From Pseudomonadota bacterium (GTDB taxonomy: Bacteria; Pseudomonadota; Alphaproteobacteria; Acetobacterales; Acetobacteraceae), in contig JAJZVE010000239.1 in the NCBI GenBank assembly GCA_021845835.1, forward strand, positions 1-7,018: DNA of 7,018 nt, given 5' to 3'. Made by a program: the position numbers and the translations under genes. Positions 1 through 6,633 of the stretch are shown here, one piece after another (position 1 is the stretch's first letter; each line of letters begins with the position of its first letter). The notes under the pieces are model-generated. The model saw only the letters and a program-made list of their open reading frames with translations, was not told where the DNA came from and searched no databases.

Positions 1-665
1 CGGCGCGGGTGGGGATGGGCGACATCGTGCAGCCCGGCGCGGCGCCGATGCGGCTGCAGGTGGAAGCCATCGGGTCGGCGCCGATCGAGCGCATCGACCT
101 GTTCTACGGCAAGGAGCTGGTCCGCACTGTCCGCCCCTTCGCCGCGACCGAGCTCGGGCGGCGCATCCGGGTGATGTGGCAGGGGGCGGAATATCGCGGG
201 CGCGGACGGGAAGTGCCCTGGCAGGGCACGCTTTCCATCGAGGGCGGGCGGTTTGAGCGCGCCGAGCCCGTCAATTTCCTGAACCCCGAGAACCAGCTCG
301 AGGTGCAGGAGCCCGGCAAGCGGCTCGCCTGGCGCTCGGTCACCACCGGCAACATGGCCGGGATCGACCTCTGGCTCGCGGACGGGCAGGTGGAGGAACT
401 CCGGCTCGAAACGCATCTTGCCCGCGGGCGGTGGGCCGCCGCGGCGATCGGGATCGAGGACCTGGTGCTGCAAGCCGGCGGGCTGGGCCGACAGATCCGC
501 GTGGTCCGCCTGCCCGACCGCCTGCCGCAGCGGGTGGCGTTCACCGAGGACGTCGCCTTCACGGGGGCGACCGACCTGCCGGTGTTCGTGCGGGTCACGC
601 AGGAGGACGGCCACCAGGCATGGTCGAGCCCGATCTATCTGATCGCGTCCCCGGTGCCACGGTGA
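1..665 (+). CDS. DUF3604 family protein, C-terminal part (5' end outside window)
   Basis: The frame is open from the left edge; the GTG at 9 follows in-frame Ala/Arg codons and is probably internal, so the true start lies upstream. About 220 residues are visible. They match what I remember of the C-terminal domain of DUF3604 proteins: a VGMGDIV stretch, an APIERIDLFYGKELV strand pattern, GAEYRGRGR, then a W(R)SVTTGN segment, and finally a QAWSSPIYLI ending that is characteristic of the family. DUF3604 proteins have a PHP-like metal-dependent hydrolase core in the N-terminal part, which is not visible here; their substrates are mostly unknown. The stop at 663-665 overlaps the GTG start of the next gene, so the protein is probably co-translated with the NTF2-like protein and the aconitase X subunits downstream. 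Family assignment is fairly firm; function is not. Confidence 0.8.
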   Translation, partial: ARVGMGDIVQPGAAPMRLQVEAIGSAPIERIDLFYGKELVRTVRPFAATELGRRIRVMWQGAEYRGRGREVPWQGTLSIEGGRFERAEPVNFLNPENQLEVQEPGKRLAWRSVTTGNMAGIDLWLADGQVEELRLETHLARGRWAAAAIGIEDLVLQAGGLGRQIRVVRLPDRLPQRVAFTEDVAFTGATDLPVFVRVTQEDGHQAWSSPIYLIASPVPR

Positions 666-1054
666 CCGCCGGGGCACTCGACCGGGAGGCGGTGGCCGCG
701 GCCATGGCCGTCCTCGACCGTCACATGGCGGCACTCAACGCGCGCGCCCCGGCCGCGCTCGCGGCGACGCTGCACTTCCCGCATTATCGCCTGGCGGGTG
801 GCCGCATGCAGGTGTGGCGCACGCCGGACAGCTATTTTGCGGATTTCCTGGCCCGGGCGGGCGACGGCTGGCACCATAGCGCCTGGAGCTCCCGCACGCC
901 CATCGCTGCCGCGGCCGGGAAGGCCCATCTCGACGTAACCTTCATCCGCTACCGGATCGACGGCACCGAGCTCGGCCGGTTCCGATCGCTCTGGATCGTC
1001 ACGCAGATCGCGGGGCGCTGGGCGGCGCAGGTCCGTTCCAGTTTCGCGGCATGA
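662..1054 (+). CDS. NTF2/SnoaL-like small protein
   Basis: A 130-residue protein if started at GTG 662, which overlaps the upstream stop as GTGA. The sequence has the pattern of NTF2-like (cone-shaped alpha+beta barrel) proteins: an N-terminal helix (AMAVLDRHMAALNA), an 'LHFPHYRL' segment with the aromatic/His typical of the pocket, a WRTPDSYFADF helix, then paired strands ending in RFRSLWIVTQIAGRWAAQVRSSF. Such proteins are ligand-binding or small hydratase/isomerase-like folds, and specific function cannot be read from sequence. An alternative start is ATG 620, giving 144 residues. It has an AGGAGGA at 601-607 but the spacing is long (about 13 bases) and the extra residues do not look like part of the fold, so I prefer 662. 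It sits inside the DUF3604-aconitase X operon and may bind a related substrate or intermediate (inference). Confidence 0.78.
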   Translation: MTAGALDREAVAAAMAVLDRHMAALNARAPAALAATLHFPHYRLAGGRMQVWRTPDSYFADFLARAGDGWHHSAWSSRTPIAAAAGKAHLDVTFIRYRIDGTELGRFRSLWIVTQIAGRWAAQVRSSFAA

Positions 1055-1103
1055 TTCGCCATCACCGCATCGGACTCGGCCGCGGCCAGATTACGGACCA
1101 ACC

Positions 1104-1112
1104 AGGGAGGAG
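1104..1112 (+). promoter_or_regulatory. Strong ribosome binding site of the aconitase X large subunit
   Basis: A purine run AGGGAGGAG lies 3 bases before ATG 1116 (the GGAGG core slightly further), near the ideal distance. It fixes the start of the large subunit. The 61-base gap after the NTF2-like gene is the only real intergenic space in the operon; I see no convincing promoter or terminator in it. Confidence 0.8.
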
Positions 1113-1115
1113 ACG

Positions 1116-2366
1116 ATGCTGAAGCTGGACGACGAAGCGGAAGCGATGCGCCGGGGCGCGCTCGGGCCCGCACGACAATGGGCGATCGAACATCAGATGA
1201 AGGTCGGCGCCTATCTCGGCGCGCGCGACATGGTGCTGGTCAGCCAGGCACACATCATGGCCGACACGGAATCGCTCGGCGCGGCGGGGGTGGCGTGGCT
1301 GGAGCGCTTTGCCACCATGCCCGAGCAGGATCGCCGGGTGCGCGTGCCGACCATCACCGACCCGCGTGGGACCGATTTCACCGCGGCCAAGCGGCTGAAG
1401 CAGCAGGACTATATGGTGGCGCTGGAGCGGCGCGCGGTGACGGCGTTCGAGGCGCTCGGGATCCTGATGACCGATACCTGCGTCAACTACCAGACGATCA
1501 TGCCGCCGATCCGGGGCGAGCACGTGGCGTATGGCGACACCGGGGTTGTGATCTACTGCAACAGCGTGCTCGGCGCCCGCTCCAATTTCGAGGGCGGCCC
1601 GTCCGCGCTCGCCGCTGCACTCACCGGGCGCACGCCGCGCTACGGCTATCATCTCGACGAGCGGCGCTGCGGCTCTCTGCTAATCGAACTCGGCATGACA
1701 CCGCGCGAGCTGCATGAATGGGGCGCGTTGGGCGGTGTGGTTGGCCGGCTCGCCGGCGATTACTGGCGGGTGCCGGTGCTGACCGGGCTCGACCGCGTGC
1801 CGGGATCGGACGAGCTGAAGCATTTCGGCGCGGCCATGGCGAGCTTCGGTTCGGTGGCGATGTTCCATATCGAGGGCCTGACGCCGGAAGCCGGCTCGGT
1901 CGCCGACCTGTTCCGCGGCGGCACACCGGCGCCAGTCAGCGTCGGCGCGGCGGAGGTGCGCGCGCTGCTCGCCAGCTACGCCGCCGCCGCTGGCACGATC
2001 GACGGGGTGGACGTGGTGGTGTTCTCTGCCCCGCAGCTCAGCCTGATGGAGATGCAGGCACTGGCCGGGATGCTGGACGGAAAGCGGGTGACGGTGCCGC
2101 TGCTCGCGGTCACCAGTCCGCAGGTGAAGCCGGATGCCGACCGCATGGGTCTTACCTCCCGGATCGAGGCCGCCGGCGGAACGGTGCTGTCGGGAATGTG
2201 CTTCTATCAGAGCTACGCCCGCGAGCTCGGCGAGGCGAATGGCTGGAAACGCCTGGTCACAAACTCGGCGAAGCTGACCAACATCATCGGTGGCTACGGC
2301 TACCGGCCGGTCCTGCTGTCGATGGAGGCGTGCGTGGACGCGGCGTGCACGGGGAGGCTGGTATGA
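1116..2366 (+). CDS. Aconitase X (DUF521) large/catalytic subunit
   Basis: A 416-residue protein matching the aconitase X catalytic domain, close to the usual length of about 400. Hallmarks seen: SQAHIMADTESLG near residues 43-55, a RVPTITDPRGTDF segment, TDTCVNYQTIMPP with Cys122, VIYCNSVLGARSNFEGGPSA with Cys148, an FGSVAMFHIEGLTPEA segment, GMCFYQSYA with Cys362, and a final MEACVDAAC with Cys406 and Cys411. These cysteines are candidates for Fe-S cluster ligands. Known members of the family dehydrate cis-3-hydroxy-L-proline (bacteria) or mevalonate 5-phosphate (archaea). Many bacterial members have no assigned substrate, and nothing here points to proline or isoprenoid metabolism. The start is fixed by a strong RBS. 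The stop overlaps the ATG of the small subunit (ATGA), as expected for two halves of one enzyme. Family call is firm; substrate unknown. Confidence 0.92.
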   Translation: MLKLDDEAEAMRRGALGPARQWAIEHQMKVGAYLGARDMVLVSQAHIMADTESLGAAGVAWLERFATMPEQDRRVRVPTITDPRGTDFTAAKRLKQQDYMVALERRAVTAFEALGILMTDTCVNYQTIMPPIRGEHVAYGDTGVVIYCNSVLGARSNFEGGPSALAAALTGRTPRYGYHLDERRCGSLLIELGMTPRELHEWGALGGVVGRLAGDYWRVPVLTGLDRVPGSDELKHFGAAMASFGSVAMFHIEGLTPEAGSVADLFRGGTPAPVSVGAAEVRALLASYAAAAGTIDGVDVVVFSAPQLSLMEMQALAGMLDGKRVTVPLLAVTSPQVKPDADRMGLTSRIEAAGGTVLSGMCFYQSYARELGEANGWKRLVTNSAKLTNIIGGYGYRPVLLSMEACVDAACTGRLV

Positions 2367-2788
2367 GCGTGGTGCAGGAATTCGCCGCGAGCGCGGCGAT
2401 GGGGGAGAAGGTCCGCGGTCGCGCGGTTGTGGCGAGCGACGGGTTCTCCGCCCGCTACGACCTTGACCGCATCGCCGGCATCTTCTCACGGCCGGAACAC
2501 AAGCTGGCCGGCCGGTCCTATGTCGGGCTGATCCTAGTGCTCGACCGCGCGAAGGGCGGCGTCGCCACCGCCTGGATGCTGCATGAAATGGCGGCTCGTG
2601 GGGTGGTGCCCGCGGCCCTGGTGTTCAATACCGTGAACCCGATCATGGTGCAGGGCGCCGCGCTGGCCGGGACGACGATGATGTCGGGGTTCACGGTGGA
2701 CATCACGCAGGCAGTTCCGGACGGTGCGCTGGTCGAGCTCGATCCGACAGCACCGACGCCCGTGCTTCGTCTCCTGGAGAAGGGGTAA
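2363..2788 (+). CDS. Aconitase X small subunit (DUF126 swivel domain)
   Basis: A 141-residue protein starting at the ATG that overlaps the large subunit stop. It matches the aconitase X swivel domain: a strand opening (VRGRAVVASDGFSARYDLD), a loop with KLAGRSYVGLILVLDRAKGG, then VPAALVFNTVNPIMVQGAALAG and a C-terminal GALVELDPTAPTPVLRLL. The swivel domain closes over the catalytic domain and supplies active-site residues, so the functional enzyme is presumably a heterodimer. An oddity is residues 61-69: most DUF126 proteins I remember have a Gly-Lys-Gly-Ser-Ser-type loop after the strand, while here it reads DRAKGGVAT with no serine. This suggests a distinct subfamily, probably with another substrate (inference). 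The stop overlaps a further ATG (TAATG), preceded by GGAGAAGGGG, hinting that another gene once followed. Confidence 0.9.
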   Translation: MSVVQEFAASAAMGEKVRGRAVVASDGFSARYDLDRIAGIFSRPEHKLAGRSYVGLILVLDRAKGGVATAWMLHEMAARGVVPAALVFNTVNPIMVQGAALAGTTMMSGFTVDITQAVPDGALVELDPTAPTPVLRLLEKG

Positions 2789-3251
2789 TGTACCTTAGGA
2801 CGGCTCTGTTGCAGACGCCGGTCGAGAGTGGTTTGGGTAGCAGGGCGGGGCCGGAAGCAGCGACGGGCGGCGCAATGACGACGGATCAGGTCGGCAGGCT
2901 CAGGGTGCAACACTCCACGGCCGCAGTGATCCTGCGGGCGTTGCACTACTACTCCGGCCGGAAAATCCATCAACCCGGAGTCCAGCGGCAGAGCAACTAC
3001 CATGATGGGAACTATCAAGATCGGGCCCCGGTCGTACCGTCAGTGACCTATTTAGTGGCCGGGTCAGTAGGAGAGTGTGTCGTCTGTTCTGGCTGCCTCT
3101 CAAGCACGACTCTGCTGGACCGCTGTGACTGGCCGAATGGATGTTGGTTGTGATCCAGATGGTGCTCGCCGCTGTCATTCGGCACACCCGAGTCTGTAGG
3201 CGGATCGAAGATGTCGACTATATCTACGTCGCCAAGCGACTGATCACCGCG
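2789..3251. other. Gene-poor interval with mobile-element-like debris
   Basis: About 460 bases without a convincing gene. A forward frame from ATG 2788 stays open to 3153 (121 codons), and a reverse frame is open over part of it. Neither product has a recognisable domain, hydrophobic pattern or the GC-rich third-position bias of neighbouring genes. I see no intact transposase in any frame I read here. The best reading is decayed insertion-sequence or transferred DNA joining the operon to the radical SAM gene. I find no clear terminator for the aconitase X operon. Confidence 0.5.
2802..2816 (+). repeat. IS6-family-like terminal sequence (solo end)
   Basis: The 15-base stretch GGCTCTGTTGCAGAC resembles the terminal inverted repeats of IS6-family elements, which commonly begin GGCTCTGTTGCA or GGCACTGTTGCA. 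It lies 13 bases after the small subunit stop, where gene-like sequence ends. No matching inverted copy is visible in the window and no IS6 transposase follows, so this would be a leftover end or a coincidental match. Confidence 0.4.
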
Positions 3252-3326
3252 ATGGCGGCGGCCAGGCCCCTCGTGGTTGGCGCTTTCGCGCTTTGTTGGG
3301 CTTCTTCTGGGTTCGCAATGTCCTGA
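3252..3326 (+). CDS. Possible short signal-peptide-like ORF upstream of the radical SAM gene
   Basis: A 24-residue frame from ATG 3252, open further upstream to ATG 3141 (61 residues). The last part reads as an N-terminal Arg-containing stretch, a hydrophobic core (PLVVGAFALCWA) and small residues (SSGFA), like a secretion signal. It ends at a TGA that overlaps the ribosome binding site of the radical SAM gene, 13 bases before that start. It could be the broken start of a lost exported protein such as a sulfatase, a tiny leader whose translation is coupled to the next gene, or chance. It has no good ribosome binding site and no Cys/Ser-x-Pro-x-Arg sulfatase motif. Confidence 0.2.
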   Translation: MAAARPLVVGAFALCWASSGFAMS

Positions 3327-3330
3327 AAGG
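3325..3330 (+). promoter_or_regulatory. Ribosome binding site of the radical SAM gene
   Basis: GAAAGG ends 9 bases before ATG 3340 and decides this start over the upstream in-frame TTG 3277, which has no ribosome binding site and would add 21 residues before the conserved domain. The site overlaps the stop of the short upstream frame. Confidence 0.65.
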
Positions 3331-3339
3331 TTCCTCACC

Positions 3340-4707
3340 ATGGACACCGATGCGACACGTGCGCCGATTCATGTGCTAGCCAAGCCGACTGGAGCTATTT
3401 GCAACCTCTCTTGCTCCTACTGTTTTTTTCTCGACAAGGAACTGTTCTACTCCGGCAGTCACTTTCGCATGAGCGACCAAGTGCTGGAAGACTACATCCG
3501 TCAACTGTCCGAATTCCATTGCAGTGGCACGGTGACGGTCGCTTGGCAGGGCGGTGAGCCGACCTTGATGGGGCTCGATTTTTTCCGACGTGCTATCACC
3601 TATCAGAACAAATATAGAAGGCCGGGCATGACCTTCGAGAACACGATGCAGACGAATGGCACCTTGATTGACGAAGAATGGTGCACATTCTGGCGCGCCA
3701 ACAACTTCTTGGTCGGCATCAGCATCGATGGTCCCAGGGCGATCCACGACACCTACCGAGTCGACAAGAGCGGCCGGCCAACATTCGACAACGTGATCCG
3801 CGGCGTGCGCCTCTTGCAAAGGCACGGAGTCGACTACAACGTACTGACTGCCGTTAACCGCCTAAACGCCGACCACCCCCTCGAAGTTTACCGGTTTCTG
3901 CGCGACGAAATCGGCGCGACTTGGATCCAGCTCATCCCCGTGGTCGAGCGTCTTGACGAGGAGGGGCGTGCCCTCTTTCAGCAAGGAACTCGCATCTCGG
4001 ATCGCTCAGTCAGACCAGAGCAATTTGGCAGGTTCCTGATAGCGATATTCGACGAATGGGTGCGCAAGGATGTTGGCACGATCTTCGTCCAGACCTTCGA
4101 AGCCGCCGCCATGAATTGGGCCGACCTGGGGGCAGGGATGTGCGTCTTCAGTCCTACTTGTGGCCGCGGCTTCGCCCTCGAGCACAACGGTGATCTCTAC
4201 TCATGCGACCATTTCGTTGAACCAGCCTACCTGCTGGGCAATCTGGAACAGAGTCACATGATTGACCTGGCCGGCTCGGAGCAACAACGCAAGTTCGGCC
4301 GCAACAAGCTGGATTCGTTGCCGCAGTACTGTCGAGAATGTGAGGTCCGATTCGCCTGTCATGGTGAATGCCCCAAGAACCGATTTATATCTACACCGGC
4401 TCAAGAGCCCGGCTTGAACTACCTCTGTGCGGGGTACAAGGTTTTCTTTCACCACATCGACCGACCGCTCAAGATAATCGCCAACCTGCTTCGCCGGGGA
4501 CGCCCCGCCTACGAAGTGATGCCAATAGTTGCCGTAGAGGATTCCAAACTCGCAGCCGTGGTTGCCAGGGCCGGTCGCAATGAGCCCTGTCCTTGTGGGA
4601 GCGGTTTCAAGGTCAAGAAGTGTCACGGCCGGATCGAGGCCGCCAAGGTCGTTAGAGTTTCCGGCGGGCGAGCCCCACGCTTTCCGGCGAAAAAGAAGCA
4701 TGTGTAA
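3340..4707 (+). CDS. Radical SAM/SPASM protein, anaerobic sulfatase-maturase type, with SEC-C tail
   Basis: A 455-residue protein. The radical SAM core has the CX3CX2C cluster motif at Cys21, Cys25 and Cys28, GGEP at 71-74, QTNGT at 104-108 and SIDGP at 128-132. The SPASM part has Cys268, Cys274, Cys289, Cys331, Cys334, Cys340, Cys344 and Cys363. The spacing of the first seven is the same as I recall for the two auxiliary [4Fe-4S] clusters of the Clostridium perfringens enzyme anSME, and Asp290 after Cys289 matches its proposed catalytic base. Such enzymes oxidise an active-site Cys or Ser of sulfatases to formylglycine without oxygen, in the cytoplasm before export. The C-terminus carries a zinc-binding SEC-C motif (Cys417, Cys419, Cys428-His429), common on these maturases. 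No sulfatase is in the window. One sampled line is 33/60 G+C against 40/60 in the aconitase X gene, and the gene lies between IS scars, so recent transfer is likely. Another peptide-modifying role is possible. Confidence 0.9.
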   Translation: MDTDATRAPIHVLAKPTGAICNLSCSYCFFLDKELFYSGSHFRMSDQVLEDYIRQLSEFHCSGTVTVAWQGGEPTLMGLDFFRRAITYQNKYRRPGMTFENTMQTNGTLIDEEWCTFWRANNFLVGISIDGPRAIHDTYRVDKSGRPTFDNVIRGVRLLQRHGVDYNVLTAVNRLNADHPLEVYRFLRDEIGATWIQLIPVVERLDEEGRALFQQGTRISDRSVRPEQFGRFLIAIFDEWVRKDVGTIFVQTFEAAAMNWADLGAGMCVFSPTCGRGFALEHNGDLYSCDHFVEPAYLLGNLEQSHMIDLAGSEQQRKFGRNKLDSLPQYCRECEVRFACHGECPKNRFISTPAQEPGLNYLCAGYKVFFHHIDRPLKIIANLLRRGRPAYEVMPIVAVEDSKLAAVVARAGRNEPCPCGSGFKVKKCHGRIEAAKVVRVSGGRAPRFPAKKKHV

Positions 4708-4833
4708 TGACGTTGCCCTGGTTTCGTGAATACCCGAACATTTGTGTTCGATGAGCCCACGATGGCCAAGACAAGACGACGCTACCCGCGGGAGTTCCGC
4801 CGTCAGATGGTCGAGTTGGTGCATGCTGGACGT
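4708..4833 (+). mobile_element. Truncated IS3-family element, left end
   Basis: Directly after the radical SAM stop begins a TG-led sequence with CCTGGTTTCGTGAATACC, similar to the left ends of IS3-family elements I remember from alphaproteobacteria. It is followed at the expected distance by the start of an IS3 orfA. The element breaks off near 4833; orfB and the right end are absent. The exact left boundary (4707-4710) is inferred from the TG terminus rule, not from a second copy. Confidence 0.6.
4762..4833 (+). pseudogene. IS3-family transposase orfA, N-terminal fragment
   Basis: From ATG 4762 the 24 residues MAKTRRRYPREFRRQ-MVELVHAGR match the N-terminus of IS3-type OrfA proteins, the first helix of the DNA-binding HTH domain. 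Family members continue with an SPE-(D/E)LAREF-type helix, but here the frame changes to unrelated LRRLGTQRDPP and stops at 4878. Only about a quarter of OrfA remains, so no transposition function is expected. Confidence 0.75.
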
Positions 4834-4914
4834 CTTCGGCGACTGGGGACACAACGGGACCCTCCACAGGTACGATAGCCGCTATGCATCCCGATTCGAT
4901 CGACCGTCCCAATG

Positions 4915-6225
4915 TCATCTTCGCAACCGCGGTGGCGCCTGGCCGTGGTGATCCCGCTCATCGCCGGTGTCGCCCCCGGGGGCTGGTGAGGCATCGGTGG
5001 CTTCCCCGCCACCAGGCGTCGGAATCGATCCTGCCCTCGCGGGCGCGACGCGTGCCAGCGCGTCGAGCGACCGCCGCGTCTGGCGGATGACCTGGTCCAG
5101 CTGCGCCATGCAGTGCTCGAGATCGCTGTAATCGAAGCTTCGCCGCTCGACCGGGGCGAGCGGCGGCAGCACCACCGCCCGCCCTGCAACGTCCTCTTCG
5201 ACCGTCAAAATCGGTGGCCGGCCACGGCTGCGGTTGGGATCTGGCCGATAAGGTGGGCGGACTGCCTCGCCGAGCGGCGCCATCCCCTTGAGCCCGAACA
5301 GCCGCCGCGCCGAGCGGTGCGTCACCTCGACGGCCACCTCTGCCGTGATAAATTGATCGAGCAGCTCGGTTGCGCATTTGATCGACATGCCGATCGCGCG
5401 CGCCAGCGTGGTGGCGGACAACAGCGGGGTTGCAGCCAGCATGTCCACGGCGGGGGTGGCTCGCGAGGTGCTGCGCCGGCTGCCGATCTTGCCGCGCGTC
5501 GCCCGCCAGCCATGCTCCAGAGCGCGCAGGAGTTCCAGATAGTCGGTCGCCTCGGCGGCCACCGCCTCCAGGAACGCCACCACCCAGCCCGGATACCCCT
5601 CCGCCGTATCAGCGCGCAGCGCCCGCGGTCCGGTCAGCGGCACGGGCACAAGCAGCAGGCGATGCTTCCCCCAGAAGCGGATCAACGCGGCCCGGATCGG
5701 CGGCCGCGTCCCGCCGCCCTGCAACCACGACCAGACACCCTCGGCGGCACCGAGCAGGCCGCCGGGGGGAGCATCGGCCAGGTGGCGCTCGGCCGCCTGC
5801 ACCGCGCCCTCCTGATCGAAATCCGGTTCGGTGATCCACTGGTGCAGGGCGAGTGCCGCGCGCGCGGCCTCGAAGATCTCGCCGCGGTCGACGATCCGCA
5901 GCGCGTGGTCCATGCGCAGGCGCAGTCCCTCGAGCACGGCGGCAAGGTGCCAGGGATCGATGCTGCGTCCGTCCACCGCGGCTTGGCGCCGGACCGCCTC
6001 CAGTAGCGCCCGGTGCAGAAACGCCGGCAGCAGCGGATGATGGTCGAGCGCTTGGTCGAGGCGCGCAACGGCGCCGGCGGCGTGCTCGTGGGCGGCAAAC
6101 AAGGCCGGGTCGGCCGGCAGGGCGGGCCCGCGGCGCGGGTTCAGCAGCGTGTCCAGCATTAGGGCCACCGCGAGAAATAACGCACCATGCCGAACGCCGA
6201 CGCCCGGCTGGTCCCAACTGGACAC
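4915..6225 (-). CDS. Helix-turn-helix accessory protein, DUF1612/RHE_PE00001-like (tentative)
   Basis: A 436-residue protein from GTG 6225, chosen because GGAGG lies 8 bases upstream (6234-6238); the frame is open up to TTG 6294, and ATG 6159 is a shorter alternative. The N-terminal two thirds is mainly helical, Ala/Leu-rich, with HPLLPAFLHRALLEAVRRQ and IDPWHLAAVLEGLRLR segments. Residues around 250-310 contain SRRSTSRATPAVDML, then SATTLARAIGMSIKCATELLDQF and EVTHRSARRLFGL: a winged-helix-like DNA-binding unit. A RPPYRPDPNRSRGRPP linker follows, then an ERRSFDYSDLEHCMAQLDQVIRQTRRSLDALA helix. This resembles proteins of rhizobial and acetic-acid-bacterial plasmids annotated as DUF1612 or RHE_PE00001 family; the name is from memory and may be off. 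A role in DNA binding is inferred. It lies on the same strand as the nuclease remnant, 75 bases downstream of it. Confidence 0.7.
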   Translation of the reverse strand: MSSWDQPGVGVRHGALFLAVALMLDTLLNPRRGPALPADPALFAAHEHAAGAVARLDQALDHHPLLPAFLHRALLEAVRRQAAVDGRSIDPWHLAAVLEGLRLRMDHALRIVDRGEIFEAARAALALHQWITEPDFDQEGAVQAAERHLADAPPGGLLGAAEGVWSWLQGGGTRPPIRAALIRFWGKHRLLLVPVPLTGPRALRADTAEGYPGWVVAFLEAVAAEATDYLELLRALEHGWRATRGKIGSRRSTSRATPAVDMLAATPLLSATTLARAIGMSIKCATELLDQFITAEVAVEVTHRSARRLFGLKGMAPLGEAVRPPYRPDPNRSRGRPPILTVEEDVAGRAVVLPPLAPVERRSFDYSDLEHCMAQLDQVIRQTRRSLDALARVAPARAGSIPTPGGGEATDASPAPGGDTGDERDHHGQAPPRLRR

Positions 6226-6233
6226 CGGACCAG

Positions 6234-6238
6234 CCTCC
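6234..6238 (-). promoter_or_regulatory. Ribosome binding site deciding the HTH protein start
   Basis: The minus strand reads GGAGG here, 8 bases before GTG 6225. Neither TTG 6294 nor ATG 6159 has a comparable site, which is the reason for choosing 6225. Confidence 0.6.
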
Positions 6239-6300
6239 GCCCGGTCGCCCGCGCCATCCGCCGCGGAGCCAAGAGACGTGCGGCAGGCAGGCAAGGCCCC

Positions 6301-6633
6301 TCAGGCATCGTCGCCTCCGGCGTCGGGCAGCATGCCCGGCTCAAGCTCCTGGGGCGAGGGGAGCGCCTCGGCCAGTTGCGCCGGCAGGGCGTTGGCCAGC
6401 ATCAGTTCATAGCGGGCCACGCCGATCGGCACGTCGACGCCGCGCAGCGAATACTCGACGACGACACGGTTGCGCTCGCGGCATAGGATCAGGCCGATGC
6501 TGGGATTGTCGCCAGGCTCGCGGTCGCGGTCATCGAGCGCCGCGAGATAGAAATTCATCTTGCCGGCGTGCTCCGGCTGGAAGGGTCCGGTCTTCAGGTC
6601 GACGGCGATCAGGCAGCGCAGCTTTCGGTGATA
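6301..6633 (-). pseudogene. DUF1016 (YhcG-type) PD-(D/E)XK nuclease, C-terminal remnant
   Basis: The remaining 110 residues begin YHRKLRCLIAVDLKTGPF and continue QPEHAGKMNFYLAALDD, NPSIGLILCRERNRVVVEYSLR and PIGVARYEL. This is the conserved C-terminal nuclease domain of DUF1016/YhcG proteins, with the Asp-x-Lys (DLK) of the PD-(D/E)XK active site visible. Intact proteins are roughly 330-380 residues, with an N-terminal DUF1016 domain that should lie beyond the IS630 element, outside the window. Family members are found on accessory islands and near restriction-modification genes; their exact role is unsettled. The gene is broken at the Tyr codon TAT by the IS. An ATG inside the IS (6660) is in frame with the remnant and could start a 119-residue hybrid lacking the N-terminal domain. 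Confidence 0.85.

Noticed and set aside
104..598. Reverse-strand open frame of 164 codons
   Set aside because: Antisense to the DUF3604 frame; Arg/Ser/Pro-rich low-information product typical of GC-rich shadows.
1062..2489. Two long reverse frames (1062-1652 and 1680-2489)
   Set aside because: They lie opposite the well-supported aconitase X genes and their products, rich in His/Arg/Gln, match no family.
2788..3153. Forward frame of 121 codons starting at TAATG with a plausible ribosome binding site
   Set aside because: The product shows no domain or coherent secondary-structure pattern and appears to cross an IS end after five codons; not called as a gene.
3277..3339. Upstream TTG start for the radical SAM protein
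   Set aside because: No ribosome binding site, and the added residues precede the conserved start of the domain; ATG 3340 has a well-placed GAAAGG.
2802..4833. Intact composite transposon carrying the maturase
   Set aside because: The two sides resemble different IS families (IS6-like and IS3) and neither element is complete, so it cannot be a simple composite transposon.
5113..6006. Forward frame of 297 codons, and the overlapping 5853-6653 frame
   Set aside because: Both are antisense to the HTH gene, which has recognisable family segments; their products are Arg/Pro/Ala-rich noise.
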